A stretch of DNA of 55,847 bases from Rhodospirillaceae bacterium (lineage in GTDB: Bacteria; Pseudomonadota; Alphaproteobacteria; Rhodospirillales; Casp-alpha2), in contig NZAZ01000127.1 of assembly GCA_002686255.1 (NCBI GenBank), positions 1 to 55,847 of the forward strand, written 5' to 3'. Below are positions 1 to 10,040 of the stretch, piece by piece (position 1 is the first letter of the stretch; every line of letters starts with the position of its first letter). The position numbers and the translations under genes were made by a program. The notes below the pieces were generated by a model that was given only the letters and a program-made list of their open reading frames with translations, was not told the DNA's origin and made no database searches.

Positions 1-18
1 GAATTTCAATACCTTATG

Positions 19-57
19 CCTCACCCTGAGGAGGACCGGAGGTCCGTCTCGAAGGGT
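19..57. repeat. Degenerate REP-like palindrome downstream of cobM
   Basis: Nested inverted repeat: outer arms ACCCT (23-27) and AGGGT (53-57), inner arms GGACC (33-37) and GGTCC (41-45). The wording CCTCACCCTGAGGA...TCTCGAAGGGT resembles the dispersed palindromes that are abundant between genes in many alphaproteobacteria. Only one copy is seen here, so the family assignment is from memory of such repeats. It lies about 70 bases past the cobM stop and could act as an mRNA 3' end stabiliser or weak terminator. Confidence 0.55.
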
Positions 58-129
58 AATTGCTCCAGATCGTGCGTTTTTCAGCAGCCTGTTAACCCTT
101 TTTGCTTTTTGTGCTCTCCCCCGTCCGCT

Positions 130-1293
130 CTAAGTCAGGGTTCTCGGAATTTGCGACGAATGATGGTGCAGGATGGGGCTTTCCTCTCCCAGGTCGATCA
201 CAAACGTGAACCGGGAAGGAAAGGTCTGCAAGGTACCGTCGACGCTGAATTTGAAGTCATAGATGCCGTTGATCACGTAGCTTTGCTCTCCGGTCCGCAG
301 GCAGTCTAGGGTCTTTTCATGCAGCTTCACGTATAGGTTATCTCTCGAGGAAAGCAGCGTGAAATAGCTTCTCAGCTCTTCTCTGTTCTTGGCGGCATGG
401 GGCGAAAACGTCGGCATCAGGACCGCACCTTCGTGATAGAGCGCGATCAGATCGTCGATCCGGCCCTGGTTAACGCAGTCGGCCCAAAAGGCGGGAAAAT
501 CAGGCGCTTTAATGACGGGGGGCCTCAGCACGTGGTGATGGTCGGCGGCGTAAAGGCGGCTGTCGTCGAAGTCCCCGGCGTCCAGGACCCGGCCCACCAG
601 GATCAGGGCGGTGCGGGTGATGTCGGCGGCTTTCACCTTATCGCGGATATCGGCCAGCGTGCCGCGGATGATCCGCTCGTCGGGCCAGCTCACCCGGTAG
701 GCGACGACGACCGGGCAATCGGCGCCGTAATGGGGCGCGAGCTCCCTGACTACGAATCCTAAGTTGTTGACCGACAGGTGAATGGCGATCGTCGCCCCGC
801 TTTGGCCCAGGGTCGCCAAATCCTCGCCCGCCGGCATGCCCGAGCTCCTGACCGAGGTGCGGGTCAGGATGACGGTCTGGCTGACGCCGGGCAGCGTCAG
901 TTCGGTGCCCAGGGCGGCCGCCGCCGCCGCATAGGCCGGCACCCCCGGCGTCACGTCATAATCGATGCCGAGTGCGTCCAAGCGCCGCATCTGTTCGGCA
1001 ATGGCGCCGTAAAGCGCCGGGTCGCCGGAATGGACCCGGGCGACATCGTGACCGGCCTCAATGGCGGCTTTCATTTGGTCGATAATTTGGTCCAAATTCA
1101 TCGCCGCGGTGTCGATGACCCGTATGTCCCGGGGGGCGTCCCCGGGCGCCTCGGTCCCCGCCTCGGCAACGATCCCGGGCGGCACCAGGGAGCCGGCGTA
1201 CAGCACCACCGGCGAGCGGCGGATCAGGTCCCGCCCGCGCACCGTAATCAGGTCCGCCGCCCCCGGCCCGGCGCCGATGAAATGGACGGTCAT
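130..1293 (-). CDS. cobM: Precorrin-4 C11-methyltransferase fused to a C-terminal SnoaL/NTF2-like domain
   Basis: Residues 1 to about 258 form a complete SAM-dependent tetrapyrrole methylase: N-terminal [14 protein letters not shown], then [12 protein letters not shown] near residue 86 and [15 protein letters not shown] near 115. CobM methylates C11 of precorrin-4 in corrin-ring synthesis. Residues about 262-387 are extra: a domain with [22 protein letters not shown] and a terminal HHHSSQIP, the pattern of SnoaL/CaMKII-association-type NTF2-like folds. CobM is usually about 255 residues, so this is a fusion. The DNA for the extra domain (bases 132-510) is near 52-55% GC in sampled blocks, against about 75% inside the methylase part. 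The start overlaps the cbiG-cobJ stop by 4 bases. It is the last gene of the cbiX-to-cobM operon. The role of the fused domain is unknown. Confidence 0.9.
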   Translation of the reverse strand: MTVHFIGAGPGAADLITVRGRDLIRRSPVVLYAGSLVPPGIVAEAGTEAPGDAPRDIRVIDTAAMNLDQIIDQMKAAIEAGHDVARVHSGDPALYGAIAEQMRRLDALGIDYDVTPGVPAYAAAAAALGTELTLPGVSQTVILTRTSVRSSGMPAGEDLATLGQSGATIAIHLSVNNLGFVVRELAPHYGADCPVVVAYRVSWPDERIIRGTLADIRDKVKAADITRTALILVGRVLDAGDFDDSRLYAADHHHVLRPPVIKAPDFPAFWADCVNQGRIDDLIALYHEGAVLMPTFSPHAAKNREELRSYFTLLSSRDNLYVKLHEKTLDCLRTGEQSYVINGIYDFKFSVDGTLQTFPSRFTFVIDLGEESPILHHHSSQIPRTLT

Positions 1294-3119
1294 TTCGGCG
1301 CTTCCTTTTTGGTTTCGTAGCCCCGGGGGGTATAGACCCGGACGCCTGGGCCTTGGCCCGCAAGGCGGGTGCGCGAAGAGCCGATGATGATGACGCTCAG
1401 CATGTCGGCGTGGCCCGGTTCCAGTTCGCCGAGGGTAATGACGTCCAGGGTCTCGCCGTCGCGGCCGAGGTTGCGGGCCAGCACCACGGGGGTTTCCGGC
1501 GGCCGGGCAGACAACAGGATATCGCGGGCCCGGGTCAACTGTTTTCGCCGCCGTTTAGAGACGGGATTATAGAGGGCGACGACGAAATCCCCCGCCGCCG
1601 CGGCCTCGAGTCTTTTTTCGATCACCTCGGATGGCGTCAATAGATCGGATAATGATATGGCGCAGAAATCGTGGCCCAGCGGCGCGCCGATGCGGGCCGC
1701 CGCCGCCTGCATGGCCGAAACCCCGGGGACGACGGAAACTTCCGCCCGGTTCCAGTCAGCCTGGTGTTCGGTGTCCAGGAGCTCATGCACCAGCGCCGCC
1801 AGGGCGTAAATCCCGGCGTCGCCCGAGGAAACCAGCGCCACGCGACGGCCCGCCGCCGCCAGGTCGAGGGCCAGACGCGCCCGGTCTTCTTCCTCGGTCA
1901 TGTTCGAATCGTGGCGTTCCCGGCCGCCGATCAGGTCTTCGATCAAGTCCAGATAAAGCCGGTAGCCGATCACGTCGTCGGCGCCCAGGATCGCTTTCGT
2001 CGCTTCCGGCGTCCGCCAGTCATCGGCGCCGGGGCCGATGCCGACGACGATGAGCGTTCCCCGTGGCCGCCCGGTGGCTTCCGGGTCGATGGGCCCCGGC
2101 GCGCGGCCGACGGCGCATGTGGCGCGCCTGGACGTTTTCTTTTCCACCGCCAGTTCGCCGTCCTTGCCGGCGGCGGCCAGCGCCGCCCCCTCGGCGACCC
2201 CGTGGCAGCCGACTTCTTTGAGCACAACTTCCGACGGATTGGCGAGGCGCGGCGTTTCGGCTTCCAGCTCTGGGGCCGAAAAAAACCGGGCGGGGACGTC
2301 CAGATGCGCCGCCAGGGCATGCACCGCTTCCTCGTCGGCCTTGAGGTCGAGGGAAACGACGCAGCCGACGGCAAGCGTGGACAGCCCCGCCCCCGATAGA
2401 GTCCCTTCGGCAAGCTTGATGAGTTCGTCAGCGTCCGTTCCCCGCTCGCAACCGACGCCCAGGGCAAGCACGGTTGGATGCAGCACCAGGTCGCCTGCCG
2501 GATTTTCAACCGCCTGGTCGGTGACGCGGACGTTCAGGGGCGCGGTTTCGGCAAAGACCGCATCGGACTCCGTTATCCAACCGGCGTCGCCGGCCTCCAC
2601 CTCGAGCCCCACCGGATCGCCGGCCAGCAACATCGCGGTGACAGCCTTGGCCGCCCCCGGGTTACCGACGCGCCAGCCGGGCGGCGGATCGTCCAGCGCC
2701 AAGCCTAATCTTACGTCGCCGGCCGTGGTCACGGCGGCATGACCGCCGGTGATTTCGGCGATGGCAAGCGCCAGGCGGTTGGCGCCCCGATGCCCGCCCA
2801 GCAGCGGCACGACGGAACCGCCGTCGCCGGAAACGGCGACGACCGGGGGCTCTTGGCGCTTGTCGGACAGGAGAGGCACAAGGGCGCGGATCAGGATACC
2901 GGCGGCGCACAGGCCGGCGATCGGACGGGACCGGCCGAACAGGCCGCGCACATGTGCCGCCACCTCGTCGAAGACCACGTCGGCGCCTTCTTCGGCCCGG
3001 CCCTTTAAACCATGGACCTCGGCCCCCGGTATTTTAAGTTTTAACGCCGCCGCCAGTTCGAGCCCGCCCGGCCCCAACACCACCAGCGCGGCATTTTTCG
3101 GCGCCCCCCGGGCGCTCAC
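1290..3119 (-). CDS. cobJ: CbiG-CobJ fusion: cobalt-precorrin-5A hydrolase-like protein / precorrin-3B C17-methyltransferase
   Basis: 609 residues. Residues 1 to about 225 match the CbiG N-terminal and middle parts, with [21 protein letters not shown] near 95. About 225-330 matches the CbiG C-terminal (CobE-like) part, with [16 protein letters not shown]. The rest is the methylase CobJ, starting [16 protein letters not shown], with [11 protein letters not shown] and [20 protein letters not shown]. CobJ methylates C17 and drives ring contraction. CbiG opens the delta-lactone in the anaerobic route, while its CobE-like part also occurs in aerobic producers. CbiG-CobJ(CbiH) fusions are known. 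It overlaps cobI and cobM by 4 bases on each side, suggesting translational coupling. No CobG or CobZ is present in this window. Confidence 0.9.
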   Translation of the reverse strand: MSARGAPKNAALVVLGPGGLELAAALKLKIPGAEVHGLKGRAEEGADVVFDEVAAHVRGLFGRSRPIAGLCAAGILIRALVPLLSDKRQEPPVVAVSGDGGSVVPLLGGHRGANRLALAIAEITGGHAAVTTAGDVRLGLALDDPPPGWRVGNPGAAKAVTAMLLAGDPVGLEVEAGDAGWITESDAVFAETAPLNVRVTDQAVENPAGDLVLHPTVLALGVGCERGTDADELIKLAEGTLSGAGLSTLAVGCVVSLDLKADEEAVHALAAHLDVPARFFSAPELEAETPRLANPSEVVLKEVGCHGVAEGAALAAAGKDGELAVEKKTSRRATCAVGRAPGPIDPEATGRPRGTLIVVGIGPGADDWRTPEATKAILGADDVIGYRLYLDLIEDLIGGRERHDSNMTEEEDRARLALDLAAAGRRVALVSSGDAGIYALAALVHELLDTEHQADWNRAEVSVVPGVSAMQAAAARIGAPLGHDFCAISLSDLLTPSEVIEKRLEAAAAGDFVVALYNPVSKRRRKQLTRARDILLSARPPETPVVLARNLGRDGETLDVITLGELEPGHADMLSVIIIGSSRTRLAGQGPGVRVYTPRGYETKKEAPK

Positions 3120-3823
3120 GCCTTGGCCTCTTCGGCGCGGCGCACCAGGATCATCGAGAAATAAGGCGCGCCGCCGTCCGGCGCCTCGGCCAGGGGCAGA
3201 ACCTTTTCGTCGGTCATCGAGGCTCTCTCAACGTACTCGGCTCGCTCATCCAGCCCCAGGCGGCCCAGCACCCGCTTGACCTTCCGCAGATGCCGCCCGA
3301 CCTTCATGATCGCCGCCGCGTCGGTTTCCGCCAGCCGCCTTTCCAGTTCTTTTTCGTCGAGGGGCGCCGGCACCACGGTCAGCACCTGGTTGCGCGACAC
3401 CAGCGGCCGGCCGGCGACGGCGGCGGCGGCGCCCAGGGACGATACCCCGGGCACGACCTCGACGCTGTAAACGCCTGCCAGCCGCGCGAACACGTACATG
3501 AACGAGCCGTAGAGGAACGGATCGCCCTCGCACAGCACCGCCACGTCCCGGCCGTCACTCAGATGGGCGCCGATCTCGGCGGCGTAGCGGTCGTAAACCT
3601 CGTCGGCGGGAAAGTTTCCCGGCGTCATCGGCGTGCGGATGGCGATTTCGGCCAGGCCGTCGGGAACGTGGGGAGCGGCGATGGCGCGGGCCAGGCTGCC
3701 GCCAACTTCCGGCGCCGGATAGGCGATGACGGGGACGGATTGGAGAATCCGCCGGGCCTTGAGCGTAATCAGCTCCGGATCGCCGGGGCCGACGCCGAGG
3801 CCGTAAAGGGTGCCGCCCGTCAT
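3116..3823 (-). CDS. cobI: Precorrin-2 C20-methyltransferase
   Basis: 235 residues, a normal CobI/CbiL length. The N-terminus LYGLGVGPGDPELITLKA is the glycine-rich SAM-binding start of the tetrapyrrole methylase family. CEGDPFLYGSFMYVFARL and VVPGVSSLGAAAAVAGRPL are the next two family motifs. It methylates C20 of precorrin-2, the first committed methylation toward the corrin ring. Its stop overlaps the cbiG-cobJ start by 4 bases, and cobL ends 10 bases upstream, so it is internal to the operon. The sequence does not tell whether it prefers the metal-free or the cobalt substrate. Confidence 0.92.
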   Translation of the reverse strand: MTGGTLYGLGVGPGDPELITLKARRILQSVPVIAYPAPEVGGSLARAIAAPHVPDGLAEIAIRTPMTPGNFPADEVYDRYAAEIGAHLSDGRDVAVLCEGDPFLYGSFMYVFARLAGVYSVEVVPGVSSLGAAAAVAGRPLVSRNQVLTVVPAPLDEKELERRLAETDAAAIMKVGRHLRKVKRVLGRLGLDERAEYVERASMTDEKVLPLAEAPDGGAPYFSMILVRRAEEAKA

Positions 3824-3833
3824 TTCGAACCCG

Positions 3834-5063
3834 TCATTTCTTCACCGCCGCCAGTTGCGTCACCTGTTTAAGCGGCCGGAAAGCATGGAGTCTTCCGACC
3901 GGGGCGACCGGGGCGGCGCGGGAAACGGCCAGGCGCGTCAGATCGCCGCCGCAAACGTTGCGGAAAGACAACAACCGTTGCTCGGCTTCCAGCGTCACGC
4001 CGTTGGCGACCAGCCGCCCGCCCGGGGACAAGGCGTCCCAACAGGCTTCCAGCAGCCCCGGCGCCGACACCCCGCCGCCGCCGAACACCGCGTCGGGCGG
4101 GGGCTCCAGGCCCTTCAGCGCCGCCGGCGCCTCGCCCTCGATAACGGTGAGCCGGGGCACGCCGAGGTTTTGGGCGTTGCGGCCGATGACGGCGGCGCGC
4201 CCCGGATGGCGCTCAACGGCCAGCGCCGCCGCCGACGGCTCGGCGCGCAGCCATTCGATGGCGACGGCGCCCGACCCGGCGCCGACGTCCCAAAGAACCT
4301 GATCGGGCAGCGGCGTCAGCCGGGCGATGGTGGCCGCCCGGACCTCGCGCTTGGTGATCAGGCCGTCGTGTTCAAAGGCGTCGTCGGGCAGTCCCGGCAC
4401 CCGGGCGAGCACGTCCGCGCCGTCGCCGGCGACGCACTCGACGGCCATGGTGTTGAGGTCGGGGACCGTTTTGCCGGTCCAGTTTTCCGCCGTGCCCTCG
4501 GTCCGGGTTTCGCCGCCGCCGCCCAGGTTCCCCAGCACCGTTATCGCACTCGGCCCGAAACCCCGGGCCGTCAACAACCGGGCCAGCTTTTCCGGCGTTT
4601 CCGCGTCCCGGCTCAGGACCAGCAGCCTTCGCCCCGGCGCCAGATGCAGATTCACCGCTTCCAGCGCCCGGCCATGAACGGTCAGGCATTCGACGTTGGC
4701 CAGCGGCCAGCCCTTGGCCGCGGCGGCGAGACTGAAGGCGCCGGGAGCCGGAATCACGTTGACCTGTTCGGCCCCGAAGCGGCGGATGATGTTGGCGCCG
4801 ACGCCGTAATGCAGGGGATCGCCCGACGCCAGCACCACCACCCGGCGGTCCTTCATTTTTTCGATCTTGTCGAAGGCGGCGTCGAAGCCGCCGTCCCAGT
4901 TGATGCGCTGTTCGCCGCCCGCCGGCACCTTCGACAGATGCCGCTCACCGCCGACCAGCACCTCGGCCCTGTCGATCAGCCCGCGGGCCTTCGGCGTCAG
5001 CCCGTCGAGGCCGTCCTCGCCGATGCCGACGACAGTGATCAAGGGGGTGATCCGGGCGCTCAT
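3834..5063 (-). CDS. cobL: Precorrin-6Y C5,15-methyltransferase (decarboxylating), CbiE-CbiT fusion
   Basis: 409 residues, the usual size of fused CobL. The N-terminal half is CbiE-type, with VVGIGEDGLDGLTPKARGLI and LASGDPLHYGVGANIIRRFG. The C-terminal half (from about 230) is a CbiT-type Rossmann methyltransferase with LWDVGAGSGAVAIEWLRA as the SAM-binding loop. It methylates C5 and C15 and decarboxylates the ring-C acetate. The stop of cobH and the start of cobL overlap by 4 bases. The fused form is typical of aerobic-pathway genomes. Confidence 0.93.
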   Translation of the reverse strand: MSARITPLITVVGIGEDGLDGLTPKARGLIDRAEVLVGGERHLSKVPAGGEQRINWDGGFDAAFDKIEKMKDRRVVVLASGDPLHYGVGANIIRRFGAEQVNVIPAPGAFSLAAAAKGWPLANVECLTVHGRALEAVNLHLAPGRRLLVLSRDAETPEKLARLLTARGFGPSAITVLGNLGGGGETRTEGTAENWTGKTVPDLNTMAVECVAGDGADVLARVPGLPDDAFEHDGLITKREVRAATIARLTPLPDQVLWDVGAGSGAVAIEWLRAEPSAAALAVERHPGRAAVIGRNAQNLGVPRLTVIEGEAPAALKGLEPPPDAVFGGGGVSAPGLLEACWDALSPGGRLVANGVTLEAEQRLLSFRNVCGGDLTRLAVSRAAPVAPVGRLHAFRPLKQVTQLAAVKK

Positions 5064-5701
5064 CCGCCTTCCCTCTTGCCCAAGGCGTTGACGCAGGCGG
5101 CGGCCAGGGCGCTGCCGCCCAACCGGCCCTTGAGGGCGATGAAGGGGATGGCTTTGGCGGCGGCAAAGTCGATCAACGCCTGCTTGGATTCCGCGGCGCC
5201 GACGAAGCCGACGGGAAAGGCGGCGATCATCGCCGGCGGGGCGGCGCCGTCATAGATGATTTCCAGAAGCCGGAACAGCGCCGTCGGCGCGTTGCCGATG
5301 GCGACGACGGAACCCTTGAGGCCTTCGCGCCACAGGTCCACCGCCGCCGCCGAACGGGTGGTGCGCTCATCGGCGGCGCGTTCCTTGACGCCGGATTCAT
5401 GCAAAGTGCAAAGCACCGGGTTGTCGGCCGGCAGCCGGGCCCGGATGATGCCGTGACGGACCATTTCCACGTCTGTATAAATCGCCGCGCCTTCGATGAG
5501 GGCCGTTCTTCCCGCCCCGGCCGGTGCGCCGGAAAACACAAGGTCTTCGACGATATCGGGCATGCCGCAGGCGTGGACCAGGCGCACCGCCACCGCCGCC
5601 TCATCAGCCGACAAACCGGAGACGTCGGTTTCGGCCCTTACGGTTTCAAACGACCGTTTATGGATTTCCGCCGGGTCGCGGATGTAATCGAACATCGCCA
5701 T
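5060..5701 (-). CDS. cobH: Precorrin-8X methylmutase
   Basis: 213 residues, matching the CobH/CbiC length. Typical features are the N-terminal YIRDPAEIHKRSFETVRAE and the middle segment with VRHGIIRARL. The enzyme moves the methyl group from C11 to C12 to form hydrogenobyrinic acid. It starts 5 bases after the cbiX stop and overlaps cobL by 4 bases. Near the C-terminus, GNAPTALFRLLEII and AFPVGFVGAAESK match the family's glycine-rich substrate-binding loops. Confidence 0.93.
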   Translation of the reverse strand: MAMFDYIRDPAEIHKRSFETVRAETDVSGLSADEAAVAVRLVHACGMPDIVEDLVFSGAPAGAGRTALIEGAAIYTDVEMVRHGIIRARLPADNPVLCTLHESGVKERAADERTTRSAAAVDLWREGLKGSVVAIGNAPTALFRLLEIIYDGAAPPAMIAAFPVGFVGAAESKQALIDFAAAKAIPFIALKGRLGGSALAAACVNALGKREGG

Positions 5702-5706
5702 ACCCC

Positions 5707-6660
5707 CTATTCGTCCCCGTCATGGCCATGGCCGTGATGGTGATGACCGTGGTCATGCGCCTGGTCATGCGCCCCCGGGCCGTCGGTGCCGACGCCCCGG
5801 ACATGGTGGTGGTGGCCGACCTGAGGCGCGCCCTGGTCGCCTTCGTAGCCGATGATCCGTTCGCGGTACTTGCAAAGCCGGCAGTTCATGTTGTTGTCGC
5901 CGGTGAGCGCCTCGTTAACCCGCTCGACGAAGGTGTCGATCAGCAAATCGTGGTCGTTCAGGTAGGATGCCTTGATGAATTCGATGCCGGGGTTTTCCGC
6001 CGCCGACTCGTCGGCCCAGTCGTAGATGCGCCTGACAAGGATGCCGGTAAACAAAAAATACGGGAAAACGATGATGCGCGGGTATCCCAGCTTGACCGCA
6101 TGGGCGAGCCCGGCATTGACCAGCGGCGAGGCGACGCCCGAGTAGCTGACCTCGGCCCAGCCTAGCCCCAAGCCCTCCCACAGCATGCGGGCGACCTTGG
6201 AGACGTTGGAATTGGCGTCCGGATCGTTGGTCCCGCGCCCGACCACCATCAGCAGCGTATCGGAGCGCAAAACGTCGCCGGGGGCGTCCTTTTCCGCCGC
6301 CTCGATGCGCTGCTTGGCGGCGTCGAGCAGTTTCATGTCGATGGCCAGTTCGCGGGCGAAGATCATCTCGATATCGGGATTTTCGGCGCCGAAGTTGTTG
6401 ACCTCCGACGGCAGGTCGTTCTTGACGTGGCCGGCGGCGAACAGCATCCCCGGCACGCAGACGATCCGCTCCGCGCCGCGCGATTTCAGCTTGTCCAGCC
6501 CGGTGCGGATGACCGGGGTGGCGAATTCCAGGAACCCGCTTTCGACGTCGAAATCCGGCAGCCTTGTCGAAAGGTGCCCGGCCAATTGGTTGAATTCCTC
6601 GATGGCGGCGTCGTCGCGGCTGCCGTGGCCGCAGATCATGACGGCGGTCTTTTCTGTCAT
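5707..6660 (-). CDS. cbiX: Sirohydrochlorin cobaltochelatase-like protein CbiX with Fe-S motif and His-rich tail
   Basis: 317 residues: two CbiX-type repeats (first ICGHGSRD near residue 9; FAAGHVKND gives a second His) followed by a tail. The tail has MNCRLC at 258-263, which matches the MxCxxC 4Fe-4S motif described in long CbiX proteins such as that of Bacillus megaterium. It is followed by 13 histidines in about 31 residues near the C-terminus, a probable cobalt or nickel store. CbiX inserts cobalt early, in the anaerobic route, yet CobN of the late-insertion route is 5 kb away. It is the first gene of its operon, divergent from cobD. Only 183 bases separate the two genes. Confidence 0.88.
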   Translation of the reverse strand: MTEKTAVMICGHGSRDDAAIEEFNQLAGHLSTRLPDFDVESGFLEFATPVIRTGLDKLKSRGAERIVCVPGMLFAAGHVKNDLPSEVNNFGAENPDIEMIFARELAIDMKLLDAAKQRIEAAEKDAPGDVLRSDTLLMVVGRGTNDPDANSNVSKVARMLWEGLGLGWAEVSYSGVASPLVNAGLAHAVKLGYPRIIVFPYFLFTGILVRRIYDWADESAAENPGIEFIKASYLNDHDLLIDTFVERVNEALTGDNNMNCRLCKYRERIIGYEGDQGAPQVGHHHHVRGVGTDGPGAHDQAHDHGHHHHGHGHDGDE

Positions 6661-6843
6661 TACGCTTGGTCCTTGCCTTCGAGCGTTGTCAACAGGGGGC
6701 GCGTTTCAGGGCCCCTGCCGGGCCCGCCTGGTCATGGCCTCCGGGCGGCGTTCCGACCGGACGACTATAGAGGCATTCGCCCGGGCGCAAAAGCGCGCCA
6801 TTTTCATTGACTGGGAGCGGCCGTCCCGACCATTGTTCAACCC

Positions 6844-7842
6844 ATGTTGACGTTCGGCATGACGGGCGGCGGCGGGTTCGACCCGCTGGTAGTGCTGTTG
6901 TTGGCGCTTGTCGTCGAGGCCTATGTCGGCGAGGCGAAGACCTTTTTCAAGGCCGTTCCGCATCCGGTCCGGATGATCGGCAACCTTGTCGGTTTCCTTG
7001 ACCGCAAGCTCAACCGCGAAAACCGGAGCGCCGCCGACCGCGCCGTCAGGGGCGCGTTGGTGGTGATCTTCGTCGCCGGCCTGGCCTGCGTCGTCGGCTG
7101 GGCGGTGGCGTGGTTGAGCCTCAACCACCCGTGGGGCTGGATCATCGAGTTTCTGGGGCTGGTGGCGCTGTTGGCGGCGCGTGGGCTTTACGACCGCGTC
7201 CGCGCCGTCGCCGCGGCGCTCATGAATGGCGTCGAGCCGGGCCGTGACGCCGTCCGTCACATCGTCGGCCGCGACCCGGCCGGCTTGGACGGCCCCGGCG
7301 TCGCCCGGGCGGCGCTGGAATCGCTGGCCGAAAATTTCTGCGACGGCGTCGTGGCGCCGGTGTTCTGGTACGTGCTGTTCGGGTTTCCGGGGTTGCTGGT
7401 CTACAAGGCGGTCAACACCATGGACAGCATGATCGGCCACCGGACGCCCCGGTACCGGGCCTTCGGCATGACGGCGGCAAGGCTCGACGATGTGTTGAAC
7501 CTGATCCCGGCCCGCCTCGCGGGGCTGTTTATCGTCTTCGCGGCGCTGTTCGCGCCGGCGGCCAATCCCCTGGGCGCGCTCAGGGTGATGCTCCGCGACG
7601 CCCGCTTCCACCGCTCCGTCAACGCCGGCTGGCCCGAAGGCGCCATGGCCGGGGCCTTGGGGCTGGCGTTGGCGGGCCCGCGCGCCTACACAGAGGGGAC
7701 GGTCAACGATCCCTGGATCGGCGACGGCCACGCCGAAGCGACGCCCAGGGACATCAGCCGGGGGCTTTATCTTTACGCCGCCGCGTGCCTGCTCAACGCC
7801 ATGGGGGTGGCGGCCATCGTCATGGCGCGGTTCAGCCTGTAG
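6844..7842 (+). CDS. cobD: Adenosylcobinamide-phosphate synthase (CbiB/CobD)
   Basis: 332 residues with several hydrophobic membrane segments (for example 14-24, 67-90 and 95-112). Family motifs are [14 protein letters not shown] near 40, [19 protein letters not shown] near 153, and [14 protein letters not shown] near 190. It attaches the aminopropanol arm to adenosylcobyric acid in the membrane. It is transcribed away from cbiX. Its 3' end overlaps the convergent cobQ end by 11 bases. Confidence 0.92.
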   Translation: MLTFGMTGGGGFDPLVVLLLALVVEAYVGEAKTFFKAVPHPVRMIGNLVGFLDRKLNRENRSAADRAVRGALVVIFVAGLACVVGWAVAWLSLNHPWGWIIEFLGLVALLAARGLYDRVRAVAAALMNGVEPGRDAVRHIVGRDPAGLDGPGVARAALESLAENFCDGVVAPVFWYVLFGFPGLLVYKAVNTMDSMIGHRTPRYRAFGMTAARLDDVLNLIPARLAGLFIVFAALFAPAANPLGALRVMLRDARFHRSVNAGWPEGAMAGALGLALAGPRAYTEGTVNDPWIGDGHAEATPRDISRGLYLYAAACLLNAMGVAAIVMARFSL

Positions 7843-9355
7843 CGCTTAATTTTGCCGCCTTCACCGGCCCCGCCGCCGCCAGCAGCGCGTCGAGGTCGAG
7901 GTGTTCTTCCAGATGCGCCGCCAGGGCATCCAATGTCTCCTCGATCATCGCCTCGTAGGCGATGCCTTCGAAGGGGCCTTGGCCGATGCGCCCGAGGAAG
8001 GCGTGGCGGAACCCGTCGGCGGCGAAAATCCCGTGCAGGTAGGTTCCCATCACCCGTCCATCCGTGGAACGCGCGCCTTCGCCGCGGCCGTCCTCCAGCG
8101 TCAGCCACGGACGGTCGAGGCCGGGGCCCGAGGTGTCGCCGATGTGCATTTCATAGCCCTTGACGGGCTGGCCCGATTCTATTTCGGTTCCGGAACGTTC
8201 GCTCAGCGCCTTGCCGCCGGCGATTACCGTTTCCACGTTCAGAAGCCCCAGGCCCCCGGCCTCGCCGGGCCGGCCCTCGACACCGTCCGGGTCGGCGATG
8301 CGTCGGCCCAGGATCTGATAACCGCCGCACAGGCCGACCACCAGCCCGCCGCGCCGGCGGTGGGCGGCTATGTCGATGTCCCAGCCCTGGTCCCGGATGC
8401 ATTCTAAGTCGGCCAGCGTCGATTTCGAGCCGGGAATGACGACCACATGGGCGTCGCCGGGCAAAGGGGTTCCCGGCTCGATGACCTCGACCGTGACCCC
8501 CGGTTCCACCGCCAGCGGGTCGAGGTCGTCGAAATTGGCGATCCTGGACAGCCTCGGCACGGCGATCTTGATGGCGGCGTCTTCACCGGGGTCTTCGCCG
8601 CCGGAATCCAGCGACAGGGCGTCTTCCTTCGGCAGCCGGCGGGCGTCGTCGAAAAACGGAACGATGCCGAAACAATCCAGATTGGTGCGCGATTTAATGA
8701 TTTCGGTGGCGTCTACGAATAAAGACGTGTCGCCACGGAACTTGTTGATCACGTAGCCCCGGATGCGCGCCCTTTCCCCGGCGCTTAGAAGCGCCAGGGT
8801 GCCGACGATGCCGGCGATGGCGCCGCCGCGTTCGACGTCGGCGATCAGCACCACGCCCACACCGGCGGCCTCGGCGAATCCCATGTTGGCGATGTCGCCG
8901 TCTCTGAGATTCACCTCGGCCGGGCTGCCGGCGCCTTCGACCACCACCAGATCGGCGTCGGCGGCCAGGACAGCGAAGCTTTCCAGCACCCGGGGCAGCA
9001 GTTTCGGCTTCAAATCGTGATAATCGCGAGCCTGGGCGGTTCCCTCGACGCGGCCCCGGACGATCACCTGGGCGCCGGTTTCCGACTGCGGTTTAAGAAG
9101 CACCGGGTTCATGTGGACGCTCAAAGGCTGCCTCGCGGCCCGGGCCTGCAGCGCCTGGGCGCGGCCGATCTCGCCGCCGTCCCCGGTCACGGCGGCGTTG
9201 TTGGACATGTTCTGCGGCTTGAAGGGCCGCACCCTCAGGCCGCGCCGGTGGTAGGCGCGGCAAAGCCCCGCCGCCAGAAGCGATTTGCCGACGTCGGACC
9301 CGGTGCCCTGAAGCATCAGGGCCAGGGCCTCAGGCGATGGATCAGAACCGGCCAA
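7832..9355 (-). CDS. cobQ: Adenosylcobyric acid synthase (glutamine-hydrolysing)
   Basis: 507 residues, a normal CobQ length. The N-terminal ATP-dependent ligase domain has the P-loop [18 protein letters not shown] near 17 and [11 protein letters not shown] near 44. The C-terminal class I glutaminase-like domain has the nucleophile region [12 protein letters not shown] near 340. It amidates four side chains of the corrinoid. Its start lies 14 bases inside the SYLF lipoprotein gene, so the two are translationally linked. cobO, SYLF and cobQ read as one short operon. Confidence 0.94.
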   Translation of the reverse strand: MAGSDPSPEALALMLQGTGSDVGKSLLAAGLCRAYHRRGLRVRPFKPQNMSNNAAVTGDGGEIGRAQALQARAARQPLSVHMNPVLLKPQSETGAQVIVRGRVEGTAQARDYHDLKPKLLPRVLESFAVLAADADLVVVEGAGSPAEVNLRDGDIANMGFAEAAGVGVVLIADVERGGAIAGIVGTLALLSAGERARIRGYVINKFRGDTSLFVDATEIIKSRTNLDCFGIVPFFDDARRLPKEDALSLDSGGEDPGEDAAIKIAVPRLSRIANFDDLDPLAVEPGVTVEVIEPGTPLPGDAHVVVIPGSKSTLADLECIRDQGWDIDIAAHRRRGGLVVGLCGGYQILGRRIADPDGVEGRPGEAGGLGLLNVETVIAGGKALSERSGTEIESGQPVKGYEMHIGDTSGPGLDRPWLTLEDGRGEGARSTDGRVMGTYLHGIFAADGFRHAFLGRIGQGPFEGIAYEAMIEETLDALAAHLEEHLDLDALLAAAGPVKAAKLSATG

Positions 9356-10028
9356 GGACGGACCTCAGACGGTCGGCTTTAGGATTCCTGTAAAACCCTT
9401 CGAGGACGATCTTTTCCGGCGTCGCGCCTTTTGCGTAGAAGGCCTCGTTCATGTCCCGGCGCCGGGCCAGGACCGCGCCTTCCAGCGACGCGCCGGCAAA
9501 GACCCCGACCTTGGCGTTGGTGAAGGCAAGGACGTCGAGGCGCAGGTTGGTCGTCGTCGAGGCCTCCATCCCGGCGCCGTAAAAACCCGCCGTGACTCCG
9601 ATATCGGCGCCGAGCTTGCCCTGGTTCTTGATGATCGAGTTGAGCGCGCCGTCGTTCCGGATCACCAGCACGGTTTCGGTGTCCTGGACCCCGAACTGAA
9701 TGCCGATGGAAGCGGCGCCCAGGGTATAGAAGGCCGGATAGCCCCAACCGCCGTCGGCCCGGCGCGCGATCAGCACCCCGTTGCCGCCTTCGGCGCCGAG
9801 GAAAAACCCGGCCTTGACGACGGCCGGCAGGACCATCACCGCCCGCGCCTCGGGGATGTACTTGGCGAATTCCTTGAGCTCGGGCAGGCGGGCGAAGTTT
9901 TCGACCGTGTCGGCGGACCAATCGACGAGCCGGACCGACCCTTCGCCCGGGGTCTCGCGCATTTCCTGGCACGCCGATAGCCCAAGGATGCCGATCAGGA
10001 AGACAGCCAAAACAACCAAACGATTCAT
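9342..10028 (-). CDS. SYLF-domain lipoprotein (lipid-binding Ysc84-like)
   Basis: 228 residues. The N-terminus has a hydrophobic signal and lipobox LSAC (Cys20), so it is likely an outer- or inner-membrane lipoprotein. The mature part matches the SYLF/Ysc84 domain, known to bind phosphoinositides in eukaryotes and of unclear role in bacteria. Visible markers are [28 protein letters not shown], split here as a family block near 60-85, and [16 protein letters not shown] near 105. It sits between cobO and cobQ and overlaps cobQ by 14 bases. SYLF proteins are not known cobalamin enzymes, so this placement is unexpected. Confidence 0.85.
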   Translation of the reverse strand: MNRLVVLAVFLIGILGLSACQEMRETPGEGSVRLVDWSADTVENFARLPELKEFAKYIPEARAVMVLPAVVKAGFFLGAEGGNGVLIARRADGGWGYPAFYTLGAASIGIQFGVQDTETVLVIRNDGALNSIIKNQGKLGADIGVTAGFYGAGMEASTTTNLRLDVLAFTNAKVGVFAGASLEGAVLARRRDMNEAFYAKGATPEKIVLEGFYRNPKADRLRSVLGRF

Positions 10029-10040
10029 ATCAGTTTCTCC

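Noticed and set aside
3810..5255. Long open frame antisense to cobL (481 codons)
   Set aside because: It is a mirror of a high-GC gene with no family features and no ribosome site.
6661..6843. Cobalamin riboswitch upstream of cbiX
   Set aside because: A GCCCGGAGGCC string resembles the B12 box, but the conserved GGTGAAAATCC and GCCACTG parts are absent, so I do not call one.
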